From: an uncultured Selenomonadales bacterium
Lineage (GTDB): Bacteria > Bacillota > Negativicutes > Selenomonadales > Selenomonadaceae
DNA length: 64,000 bases
NCBI GenBank assembly: GCA_947307055.1
Contig: CAMZHX010000005.1
Span: forward strand, 62,001-126,000
Direction: 5' to 3'
Shown here: positions 9,947-17,886 of the stretch, piece after piece
Layout: each line of letters begins with the position of its first letter
Position numbering within the stretch: the stretch's first letter is position 1
The notes under the pieces: model-generated
The model's database searches: none
Told to the model about the DNA's origin: nothing
The model's input: only the letters and a program-made list of their open reading frames with translations
Position numbers and translations under genes: made by a program

Positions 9947-10846
9947 TCACACTAAAGAATTAAAGCTCAGGACAAAATGAGTACCACCTAAATGCTGTAA
10001 GGTGCAATTTTCATAATTAGCTTTGTCGGCGTCGTAGGGAATAAGTTTCCTATTTCGTTCGATTGCGGGATTGGGTTGCGGCACGGCGGACAATAAACTT
10101 TGTGTGTAAGGGTGCGCGGGATTGGAAAAAATTTCCTTAGTCGAGCCGGTCTCAACCAGATAGCCTTTGTGCAAGACGCCAATTCGGTCGGAAATGTATT
10201 TGACCATGCTCAAATCGTGCGCGATGAAAAGATAGGCGCAGTGGGTTTCGTCCTGAATGTCCTTCATGAGGTTGACGACTTGCGCTTGAATGGAAACGTC
10301 GAGCGCCGAAATGCATTCGTCAGCGATAATAAGTTTCGGATTCATGACGAGGGCGCGAGCAATCCCTACCCTTTGCCTTTGACCGCCCGAAAATTGTTGA
10401 GGATACCTTTCGGCGTGCGCGGGCGATAGTCCAACTTTTTTCAGAATGTCGCCGATAATTTGATTGCGTTCTTTGCGGTTCGAGTACAACTGGTAAATGT
10501 CGAGCCCTTCGCCGATAATGTCGCCGATTTTTTTGCGCGGATTCAAACTTGACATTGGGTCTTGGAAAATCATCTGCATATTTTTGCGGAGCATTCGGCG
10601 CGTTTTGTTATTGAGGTCGCCGGAAATTTTCATGTAGTTGAAAGTAATTTCGCCGTCAGTGGGGTCGTAAAGTCTGATGATACTGCGCCCGACGGTCGTT
10701 TTGCCGGAGCCGCTCTCGCCAACAAGCCCGTAAGTTTCGCCGGGATAAATTTCAAACGAAACGCCATTGACCGCTTTGACCGTGAACGAGCGTGAAATTT
10801 TGAAATGCTGACAGAGATTTTCAACTTTAAGCAACGGTTCAGTCAT
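9947..10846 (-). CDS. oppF: Oligopeptide ABC transporter ATP-binding protein OppF
   Basis: This is the second ATPase of the peptide importer; with OppD it powers uptake through OppBC at the inner membrane. The sequence shows Walker A GESGSGKTT, Q-loop FQDPMSSLNPRK, the ABC signature SGGQRQRVGIARAL, Walker B LIIADE and the H-loop in AHDLSMV. The C-terminus keeps the OppF-type peptide-transporter extension ending near GGTHFVL. At 299 residues the length is normal or slightly short. The gene overlaps oppD by 8 bases, so translation is probably coupled. It is the last gene of oppBCDF. Confidence 0.93.
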   Translation of the reverse strand: MTEPLLKVENLCQHFKISRSFTVKAVNGVSFEIYPGETYGLVGESGSGKTTVGRSIIRLYDPTDGEITFNYMKISGDLNNKTRRMLRKNMQMIFQDPMSSLNPRKKIGDIIGEGLDIYQLYSNRKERNQIIGDILKKVGLSPAHAERYPQQFSGGQRQRVGIARALVMNPKLIIADECISALDVSIQAQVVNLMKDIQDETHCAYLFIAHDLSMVKYISDRIGVLHKGYLVETGSTKEIFSNPAHPYTQSLLSAVPQPNPAIERNRKLIPYDADKANYENCTLQHLGGTHFVLSFNSLV

Positions 10847-11882
10847 AATGCGCCGCCTTTCTCGAACGTTCTAAGCGCGATTTTAATTCGGGCGGCAAAT
10901 CGACTTTAGGGGCGTCGGGGTGCAATAGCCATGTTGCCGCGTAATGGGTCTCGGAAATTTTGAACATAGGCGGCTCGGCAAGCTCATCAATTTTCATAGC
11001 GAACTTATTTCTTGCCGCAAAGGCGTCGCCTTTAGGTTCGTGCAAAAGATTGGGCGGGCTACCTGGAATCGAATATAATCTGCTGTCATCGATTTGCAAA
11101 TCGGGCATAGCGGAGAGCAAACCCCAAGTGTACGGGTGGCGCGGGTCGTAAAAAATTTCCTCGACCGTGCCGACTTCGATAATTTTTCCAGCGTACATGA
11201 CGTTGACATAATCGGCAACCTTCGCCACGACGCCCAAATCATGCGTGATATAAATCACCGACAAGCCCATTTTAGTTTGAATGTCCTTGATTAAATTCAA
11301 AATGCGCGCTTGGACAGTGACATCAAGGGCGGTGGTCGGTTCGTCGCAGATTAAAATTTTCGGCTCGCAGGAAAGAGCAATCGCAATCACGACGCGTTGA
11401 CGCATACCGCCCGAAAGTTGATGAGGATAATTTTTCATGCGCTTTTCCGCGTCGAGGATACCAACCAGATTTAGAAGTTCCAAAGCTTTTTGGTCAGCGT
11501 CCGCTTTGGAAATTTTTCTGTGCAGGAACATAGCTTCGGTAATCTGGTCGCCGATTTGCATTGTCGGATTTAAACTCGTCATCGGGTCTTGGAAAACCAT
11601 AGCGATTTGTTGCCCGTTAATTTTCTGGCGCAACTCCCTTTTCGGCAAAGTCAGCAAGTCAATCGCGCCGTAAAAAATATTTCCGCTGTTGATGACGCTA
11701 TTTGAATCGAGAAGCCCGACAACCGCTTTCATCGTGACGGATTTTCCAGAGCCGCTTTCGCCGACAAGCGCAACAGTTTTCCCGCTCGGCAAGTCGAAAT
11801 CAACGCCGCGTATCGCGTGAATATTTCCGGCGTTCGTGCGGAAAGTTATATCGAGATTTTTAATTGTAAGAATATTTTCCAT
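10839..11882 (-). CDS. oppD: Oligopeptide ABC transporter ATP-binding protein OppD
   Basis: This is the first ATPase of the oligopeptide importer. Walker A GESGSGKSVT, Q-loop FQDPMTSLNPTM, signature SGGMRQRVVIAIAL, Walker B ILICDEP and the H-loop in THDLGVVA are present. The C-terminal region (GLLSAMPDL, SIPGSPPNLLHEP) is the typical OppD/DppD extension; the usual cysteine cluster for an Fe-S centre is not evident. The ATG overlaps the oppC stop by one base (TAATG), typical of coupled genes. The length of 347 residues fits the family. Confidence 0.93.
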   Translation of the reverse strand: MENILTIKNLDITFRTNAGNIHAIRGVDFDLPSGKTVALVGESGSGKSVTMKAVVGLLDSNSVINSGNIFYGAIDLLTLPKRELRQKINGQQIAMVFQDPMTSLNPTMQIGDQITEAMFLHRKISKADADQKALELLNLVGILDAEKRMKNYPHQLSGGMRQRVVIAIALSCEPKILICDEPTTALDVTVQARILNLIKDIQTKMGLSVIYITHDLGVVAKVADYVNVMYAGKIIEVGTVEEIFYDPRHPYTWGLLSAMPDLQIDDSRLYSIPGSPPNLLHEPKGDAFAARNKFAMKIDELAEPPMFKISETHYAATWLLHPDAPKVDLPPELKSRLERSRKAAHYD

Positions 11883-12859
11883 TACATGTCCTCAAGTTTA
11901 GGTGCTAAGGCCTCGCGGAAGCCGTCGCCGATTAAATTGAATCCCAACATCAGAATTGCTAAAACGCATATTGGCGGCAAAATCTGATACGGCAAAATAG
12001 TTATGTTGCCAAAGCCCGCTTCAATCAGCGAACCGATTGAGCATTGCGGCAGGACTATCCCGACGCCTACGAAACTTAGAAAAGCTTCGGTGAAAATCGC
12101 GACGGGGATTGAAAACATAACTTGCGTAATTATCGGGCCGATTGTGTTCGGCAAAATCTGCTTAAAGATAATGTGGAATGAACCTGCGCCAAGCGTCCGA
12201 CTTGCAAGAACGTATTCGCGCTCCTTCAACTTCAAACACTCCGCCCGCGCAATTTTACTCATGCCAATCCATTCGGTGACCAAAAGTGCCGCGATAACAA
12301 GCCCGATACCCTTCGGCATGAAAATCGCTAGGATTGAAATTATTACAAGCGTAGGGATTGAGCCGATTATTTCGATAGCGCGTTGCAAAACATTATCGAC
12401 CGTGCCGCCGAAAAAGCCCGAAATCAATCCGTAGCTCGTCCCGATTAGCATATCAATAAAAATCGCTACGAACGCGATAATCAAAGAAACCCTCGCGCCT
12501 TGCCAAGTCCTCGTCCAAAGGTCGCGCCCCATATCGTCAGTCCCAAATATAAATGTCCTGTCGGAAAAATTTTGCTCACCAACCCCGCCTATTTGCGGCG
12601 ATAAACTTTTAGCGATAATCTCTTTGCCGCTCGAATCGGTCACAGAAACAATTTCATCGTAAGCGTAGGTGCTCACGACCGGCGCGAAGATTGCAAAAAT
12701 AATTATGACACTAACAAGAATTAGCCCCGTGACTGCAAAGCGATTGCGTAGGAAATGAGTTGCAACGCCCTTCCAATAGCCTTGCGAGGCAAAATTTTCG
12801 TCAACATCAATGTCGCGGTCGCTAATGAATTCAAAATCAGTTTTCTGCGGCGTGTACAT
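11882..12859 (-). CDS. oppC: Oligopeptide ABC transporter permease OppC
   Basis: This inner-membrane permease has a soluble N-terminal stretch, one transmembrane helix (about 38-60), then the BPD-type permease core. It carries the family's periplasmic region before the permease core (GTDDMGRDLWTRTWQGAR) and the EAA loop around EWIGMSKIARAECLKLKERE. The length of 325 residues is normal. It sits 2 bases after oppB and overlaps oppD. It would form the translocation pore with OppB. Confidence 0.92.
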   Translation of the reverse strand: MYTPQKTDFEFISDRDIDVDENFASQGYWKGVATHFLRNRFAVTGLILVSVIIIFAIFAPVVSTYAYDEIVSVTDSSGKEIIAKSLSPQIGGVGEQNFSDRTFIFGTDDMGRDLWTRTWQGARVSLIIAFVAIFIDMLIGTSYGLISGFFGGTVDNVLQRAIEIIGSIPTLVIISILAIFMPKGIGLVIAALLVTEWIGMSKIARAECLKLKEREYVLASRTLGAGSFHIIFKQILPNTIGPIITQVMFSIPVAIFTEAFLSFVGVGIVLPQCSIGSLIEAGFGNITILPYQILPPICVLAILMLGFNLIGDGFREALAPKLEDM

Positions 12860-12861
12860 AC

Positions 12862-13803
12862 TCAGCCTTCCTTCTTTGCCAAACGGACGCGCGGGTCAAT
12901 TATGCCGTATAAAATATCCAAAACGAGCATTGCCCCGATATATAGCGCGGAAAATACTATGCCCAATGCCAAGACGTAATTATAATCGACGCCCTGTCCA
13001 GCTATCGCGTCAACCATTAACTTGCCCACGCCGTTTATCCCGTAAATTTTTTCGATAACCATTGCGCCCGTCAGCAAGTCGACCACTAGCGGCGCAATTA
13101 CCGTCACTATTGGTATCAGCGCATTCCTCAAGACGTGCCGCCGAATCAATTCAAAGCCGTAAAGCCCTTTCGCTTCCGCAAGTTTGACGTAATCGCTGTT
13201 CATTACTTCAATCATTTCGTTGCGCGTGAATCGGGCGATAGTCGAGGTTGCAAAAAGACTTAGCGACATTGCGGGCATAATTGCCGACACTAAAAAATTC
13301 GACGGGTCGAAAAAGTACGGGAAGAATGGAATTTTATACGAGAAAAAATATTGCAGGAAAATCATAAAGACGTACGACGGGATGCACACGCCCAAAATCG
13401 AAACGAGAGTGCAGAAGCCGTCAAGAAATTTCCCGCGATTCAGTGCCGCAACTATCCCGATTGCAAGCCCGACCATTGTCCCGAACAAAATCGACAGCAC
13501 GCCGATTTTAAACGAATTCCAAAGGCACGCCGTCAAAATCGGCTTAATCGGTGCGCCGTTGTAAAGCGATGTGCCGTTGCCGAAACTGCCGCTCAATAGT
13601 AGCGACATATAGTCGGCGAATTGTACCAAGATTGGCTTATTAAGTCCGAGTTCCTCGCGCTTTTGCAAAATCATTTCGGCACTCATTCTCTCGACCGGGA
13701 ACGGGTCGCCCGGCATTATCCTTATCAGCACGAATAGCACAAAAATTATCGCAAATAGCGTCAGCACCGACATTAAAATTCTTTTCGTTACGTATCTCGT
13801 CAT
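12862..13803 (-). CDS. oppB: Oligopeptide ABC transporter permease OppB
   Basis: This is the first gene of the importer operon. It begins with the usual N-terminal helix and family motif (RILMSVLTLFAIIF, then IRIMPGDPF) and has about six transmembrane segments. The EAA-loop region is near VKLAEAKGLYGFELIRRHVL. The length of 313 residues is normal. The Shine-Dalgarno-like AGAGGTGTG is rather far (about 17 bases) from the ATG, so initiation may be weak or the start slightly different. The promoter is at 13864-13892. No binding protein is adjacent; OppA is at 52761-54416. Confidence 0.92.
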   Translation of the reverse strand: MTRYVTKRILMSVLTLFAIIFVLFVLIRIMPGDPFPVERMSAEMILQKREELGLNKPILVQFADYMSLLLSGSFGNGTSLYNGAPIKPILTACLWNSFKIGVLSILFGTMVGLAIGIVAALNRGKFLDGFCTLVSILGVCIPSYVFMIFLQYFFSYKIPFFPYFFDPSNFLVSAIMPAMSLSLFATSTIARFTRNEMIEVMNSDYVKLAEAKGLYGFELIRRHVLRNALIPIVTVIAPLVVDLLTGAMVIEKIYGINGVGKLMVDAIAGQGVDYNYVLALGIVFSALYIGAMLVLDILYGIIDPRVRLAKKEG

Positions 13804-13837
13804 GTCAATTTTTATTCACACCTCTCAAGACAAAATA

Positions 13838-13899
13838 AAAAGCTTCGCATATGCTCGGATTGCATTTTATCAAATCAATCGCAACACTGCAAAGCTTTT
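13838..13899 (-). terminator. Hairpin at the end of the large operon
   Basis: Arms at 13838-13849 and 13888-13899 pair over about 12 bases (AAAAGCTT-GCA type, one mismatch), and T-runs lie on both outer sides. It is placed just after the stop of the last gene of the 13906-37083 operon. The loop is long (about 38 nt) and contains the opp promoter. Confidence 0.5.
13864..13892 (-). promoter_or_regulatory. Predicted oppBCDF promoter
   Basis: On the minus strand TTGCAG (13887-13892) and TAAAAT (13864-13869) are 17 bases apart, upstream of oppB. The -35 box lies inside one arm of the terminator hairpin of the preceding operon. Confidence 0.55.
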
Positions 13900-13905
13900 A
13901 TTTTT

Positions 13906-14715
13906 TTAGCAATCGTCGTCTTCTATGAAAAAGCCGCCGCTTTGTACCTCCGACTTAGAAAATTCTTTAGGTGCGGAAATTTTTTCGGGCAAAACTATTT
14001 CCCACTCGGCATCGACCGCTTTTAGTACGGATTTAAAAATATTTTCGCGTGAATCGCCGCGCCACTCGACGCCCTTGTTTGCGACGAAAATTTTCAGCGC
14101 GGACATCGAAACCGAGCCGAAGTCTGCAAGTTGAATCATCAAAGCACAATCGGCGGGCGCGGGATTTTTCTTGCGTTCCAAGCGCGACAAAATTGCTCTG
14201 AAAATCAGCGGGTGGAAAGTTGTTCCGCCGCGAGTTGAAAAGGGTACGTTCAGCAAATTTAATCGGCTTAACTTCGTGAACTCCTCGAATAAATTTTCCG
14301 CGTCGATTTCAGGCAATCTCACTAAGCCCGCTTTGAATCGTCCAAGCTCAAACCCGCCAATTTCTTTCAGCTCGCGAACTTCAAGCGAAATTTTTTCCGT
14401 GATGACGTTTTCTTCTGCCGTGCGTCGCGGCGAACCCAAAACTAATTTGTACTGCTTGCCGCTCGTCGCCGTCGCCAGCAAAGCCGATAAATTTATTTCC
14501 TGCGCAAAGTAAAAGTTGCCGCCAAGTTTGATTAGCCCTTCCGTCAGAAAAATTTCGTCGCCGCGTTCGATAAAGTCAAGCCCGCTGATTATCCCGTCGC
14601 CGAATTCCGAAAAGTTCAGCCGTAAAAATTCTCGCGGAAATTTCTCAATCGCTCTTAGTTGCGTCGCTGTCAAAATCGAACGCCGCTCGAAGCGCAATTC
14701 TTTTCTGCTTAACAT
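13906..14715 (-). CDS. Unrecognised protein ending the injection-system operon (possible baseplate-like)
   Basis: I do not recognise this 269-residue protein with confidence. The ATG at 14715 (MLSRKELRFE) has GGGTG a few bases upstream and follows the previous stop by 13 bases; a longer frame reaching 14952 would overlap the previous gene and has no ribosome site. The N-terminal third (FGDGIISGLDFIERGDEIFL, then LTEGLIKLGGNFYF) has the beta-rich look of phage or type VI baseplate proteins that attach around the tail. This resemblance is weak and is inference. Being last in the operon it could be a baseplate, adaptor or accessory protein. The C-terminus is acidic (FFIEDDDC). Confidence 0.6.
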   Translation of the reverse strand: MLSRKELRFERRSILTATQLRAIEKFPREFLRLNFSEFGDGIISGLDFIERGDEIFLTEGLIKLGGNFYFAQEINLSALLATATSGKQYKLVLGSPRRTAEENVITEKISLEVRELKEIGGFELGRFKAGLVRLPEIDAENLFEEFTKLSRLNLLNVPFSTRGGTTFHPLIFRAILSRLERKKNPAPADCALMIQLADFGSVSMSALKIFVANKGVEWRGDSRENIFKSVLKAVDAEWEIVLPEKISAPKEFSKSEVQSGGFFIEDDDC

Positions 14716-14728
14716 GAAATCACCCAAC

Positions 14729-17700
14729 CTACTTGTCGCCGTTGAAGAAGGTTTGCAAATTTTCATCTTCGTAGCTCTCGAAATGCCTTTTGACGGGCAA
14801 CAAATATTCAATGGCTCCAGCATTTTTCCTGACAAAAATTTGATAGACGTTGAACCCGTAACCGCTTTTTGCATCGAGCGCGGCAAGGCAGAAAATCGGC
14901 TGAACTTCCCCTTTATATTCAGGCAACTCAATCTCCTGAAGTTTTTCGCCAATTTGCTTTTCCAAAAGACTTCTGCTGTAAGTGGTCTCGTCAGCCATGA
15001 GCTTTATAACTTCGGCGAGTGTAAATTTCTCCGCCTCGTTCTTGTCGAAGTGATAAGGAACTTCGCGTTCAATGCGATTATTTTCCCCGCGCACTAAAAA
15101 CTTGGCGTCGTTAGTCTCCTTTGGAAATTTCTTCAAGTCCAAAGTGTCGTTATGTCCGAGCAAAATTTTTTCGTTGCCGTCGAGAATGTTGTTGACGGTG
15201 TAAATGCGGCGGTTGCGATTCGCTTCGATAATTGTTTTGTATTTGCCCAAAGCTTTTGCGTCGCGGACGTATTCAATGCTACCGAGTATGCAGTATTTTT
15301 TCAGAACGATACTATCGACTTGCTGGCGATTTTTGGGATTGCGCCTTTGAGCGATGCGCATTTGCTTGCCCGGCACAAATTCTTTGAACAGGTCGCGGAA
15401 CTTATTTATCTTGCAGGATTGCCCGCTGAGCCGATATTTATATTTCATAAGTTCGGCGTCGGCGTAGTGGTTGAGCAACGTTTTCAACAGCGCGTAGAGG
15501 TCGGGCAAAAGTATCCTACTTATTTCGCGAATCGTTATTTCGACGCCGTCCATTGGGTTGGTTTTGGTCTGGAGTTTCCCATTATCGCGCACGCTCAAAT
15601 AATATTCTTCGGCATTGCGCACGAAAATTTTCTTATTCTTCTCGAAGTCGACGTTGACCCAATTCGATTTGAAAAACTCAATCTTAATCGCCTCAGCGAG
15701 TTGCCACAGATAATAAAAATTCCGCTTGATTTTAATCCGCTCGTTTTTCATTTTGTACTCAGCAAATTTCGTCGGAATATAATCTTCAACTTGCGCGTAA
15801 CTCTTTTCAAAATTCTCGTAAATCTTCTCCTTGTTGGCGTAATCTAAATCGATTTGGCTTAGAATGTCGTCGTCCTCGTCGGGAATCAGGTCGTACATCA
15901 GCAAATTTTCTTCTTTTTTCAAGTTCGCCGCGATTTTCATCTTGAGCATTTGCAAAATCCGATACGTTATGTTGTTGCCGCCGAAATTTGAATCGCCGCT
16001 TTCAAAATCGGTCTCAAGGCGCACGACTGCCCAATCATTGCCCTGCTCAATCGAGTAGTTGCAACTGGCGAGGTCGGTCGTGCCGCCGCCGCAATCCAAA
16101 ATCAAAATCTTGCCCGATCTCTCGCTGACGTTTTGTAGTTTCTTTGCTATATGGTGATAGACGGTCGCCAAGCCCTCGTCCAAGCTGTTTTTGTCGACTT
16201 TGTAGCCGAGCGGCGCGAAAATTTTCCCCATTTCGTCCAGGAATTTTTTACGGAGTTTAACGGGCGCAGTCATATGCAAATTTCTAAACTTCAACTTGAA
16301 TTGCTGTTCGGCCGCCTCGACCACGTAAAGTAAATAATCGCGCAAAATTTCCCGCCGTGTTATTCGAGCAGTCTCGCGCCCGTCGGTAACTTCCTCCACA
16401 GTATCAAGCGAATTTATCCAGCGTTTTATCTCGTAAAAGACCGTCGACGCGGTGTTATAGCCCGCCGATATTATTTCGCGTTTCGCCTCGTAGCCGTGCT
16501 TGAAAGTTACGATTCCGTCGCGGCAACTCTCCACGTAAACTATCGTCGGCAAAATCTCCGCAAATTTAATATCATCGCTCGTCACGTCGCGGAAAGTCAC
16601 TTGTTCGGGCTCGCCGTCCCTAGCCAAATTGTAGGTGCCCGCGGTCGTGTTGCTCGTGCCGAAGTCTATGCAAAGCGGCTTGTCGGTGACTTCCAGTTGG
16701 CGATACTCAATATTAAATTCAATCGTCCAAACTGAGCCGCCGTAACTCGCCGCCATTGATTGCGACATCGGGCGCGAAAAAAATTTTTTAGACGCCGCCG
16801 GAATTAGAATCGCCGAAAAAATTTTGCGGTTGATGAGTTTTTCTTTGTCAATCATTTTCCAATCGAAGACGAGGTGCGGCAAAATATTTTTAACGCCGCG
16901 CTCTTCGACAACGCCGTCTTCGACGTGACCCACTGCGGCAATTTCCCCGTCGAGAGTAGCAATCGCCGCCAGCCCGCGATAAATTTCTTTGCCTTCGGGT
17001 ATGCTCAAATAAAATTTGTCCTTGACCGTGACGGGGTTGTTCTCGAAAATTTCCAGCGTGTCGGATATGTCGAAGTCCAAATCGTTCGCCGAAATTTTCT
17101 GCGCGGCGTCGAATAGTGCTTGCATCTGCCCGAATGTTAATTTTGCAATTTCGGATTCGATTTCTTTTGGCGGCTCGATTGGCTCGGAAGATTTTTTCGG
17201 GAAGACGAAATTTATTGCGTGGAAAAGTAGCGGCAGATATTCTTCGCGGCATTTCGCTGTGAGCGCGTCCAAATCAAATTCAAGTCCCGATACCTCAAGC
17301 ACTTTTTCTGCGAAGTCGCGGACTATTTTGCCTTCGCGAATTTTCTCCGCGCTCAAAACTTTTTTAAGCTCTTCGGTTGACGATACGTTTTGGAATTCTT
17401 TGGGCAGAAAACTTGCGACTTTGTGAAAATCAACTTCGGTTGCGCTGTGGAAATTTGGGAAAACTTCCGCGAGATCCTCAAGATTTATTTCTTCAACCGA
17501 ATTGGTTGCGCCGTCGGGGATTTTATTTTCGGGCAGAGGATTTGCCTCAGGGTAAACCGCGAAGACGTGGAAGAATAACGCCAGGACGCGACTTTTAATT
17601 TTTTTGTTCAGCTCCTCAACGTCGCAATCAAAGCCCATGCTCTCAACGCAACCTTTGAAAACTTGCCGCAAGTCATTTGGCTCAAGATTTTTCAAAGCCT

Positions 17701-17872
17701 CGTAAACGTCGTTGTCGGTGAGCATTTTATCAAAATTGCTGTCGGTCTCCGTAGCGATAATTTTTTCAATCTTAGCGACTTCAAGCCGCTGCTTATTCGC
17801 GCCAAGTTTCGGGACGACTTTTTTTGCGTCCGCCAAAACATTATCGTTGCGCAACGATTCTTTGAATGACAT
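14729..17872 (-). CDS. Large Hsp70/actin-fold ATPase (SrfB-like architecture)
   Basis: The protein has about 1,047 residues. Residues 1-390 are a non-ATPase N-terminal region. The actin/Hsp70 fold then begins with phosphate-1 motif CIDFGTSNTTAG (about 400-411) and phosphate-2 motif ILDCGGGTTDLA (about 592-603), followed by a long C-terminal region. Size and motif spacing differ from DnaK and recall the large SrfB-type virulence-associated proteins; that assignment is tentative. Start: ATG at 17872 has GGGAGTG 5-6 bases upstream; an ATG at 17887 overlaps the previous stop (TAATG) and lacks such a site. As part of the injection operon it may act on apparatus assembly. Confidence 0.8.
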   Translation of the reverse strand: MSFKESLRNDNVLADAKKVVPKLGANKQRLEVAKIEKIIATETDSNFDKMLTDNDVYEALKNLEPNDLRQVFKGCVESMGFDCDVEELNKKIKSRVLALFFHVFAVYPEANPLPENKIPDGATNSVEEINLEDLAEVFPNFHSATEVDFHKVASFLPKEFQNVSSTEELKKVLSAEKIREGKIVRDFAEKVLEVSGLEFDLDALTAKCREEYLPLLFHAINFVFPKKSSEPIEPPKEIESEIAKLTFGQMQALFDAAQKISANDLDFDISDTLEIFENNPVTVKDKFYLSIPEGKEIYRGLAAIATLDGEIAAVGHVEDGVVEERGVKNILPHLVFDWKMIDKEKLINRKIFSAILIPAASKKFFSRPMSQSMAASYGGSVWTIEFNIEYRQLEVTDKPLCIDFGTSNTTAGTYNLARDGEPEQVTFRDVTSDDIKFAEILPTIVYVESCRDGIVTFKHGYEAKREIISAGYNTASTVFYEIKRWINSLDTVEEVTDGRETARITRREILRDYLLYVVEAAEQQFKLKFRNLHMTAPVKLRKKFLDEMGKIFAPLGYKVDKNSLDEGLATVYHHIAKKLQNVSERSGKILILDCGGGTTDLASCNYSIEQGNDWAVVRLETDFESGDSNFGGNNITYRILQMLKMKIAANLKKEENLLMYDLIPDEDDDILSQIDLDYANKEKIYENFEKSYAQVEDYIPTKFAEYKMKNERIKIKRNFYYLWQLAEAIKIEFFKSNWVNVDFEKNKKIFVRNAEEYYLSVRDNGKLQTKTNPMDGVEITIREISRILLPDLYALLKTLLNHYADAELMKYKYRLSGQSCKINKFRDLFKEFVPGKQMRIAQRRNPKNRQQVDSIVLKKYCILGSIEYVRDAKALGKYKTIIEANRNRRIYTVNNILDGNEKILLGHNDTLDLKKFPKETNDAKFLVRGENNRIEREVPYHFDKNEAEKFTLAEVIKLMADETTYSRSLLEKQIGEKLQEIELPEYKGEVQPIFCLAALDAKSGYGFNVYQIFVRKNAGAIEYLLPVKRHFESYEDENLQTFFNGDK

Positions 17873-17886
17873 AATTTCCACTCCCA

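Noticed and set aside
14716-14952. N-terminal extension of the last operon gene up to 14952
   Set aside because: It would overlap the preceding Hsp70-like gene by more than 200 bases; ATG 14715 has a ribosome site and normal spacing.
15152-15847. Plus-strand frame of 231 codons within the 1047-residue ATPase gene
   Set aside because: Antisense shadow without ribosome site or recognisable product.
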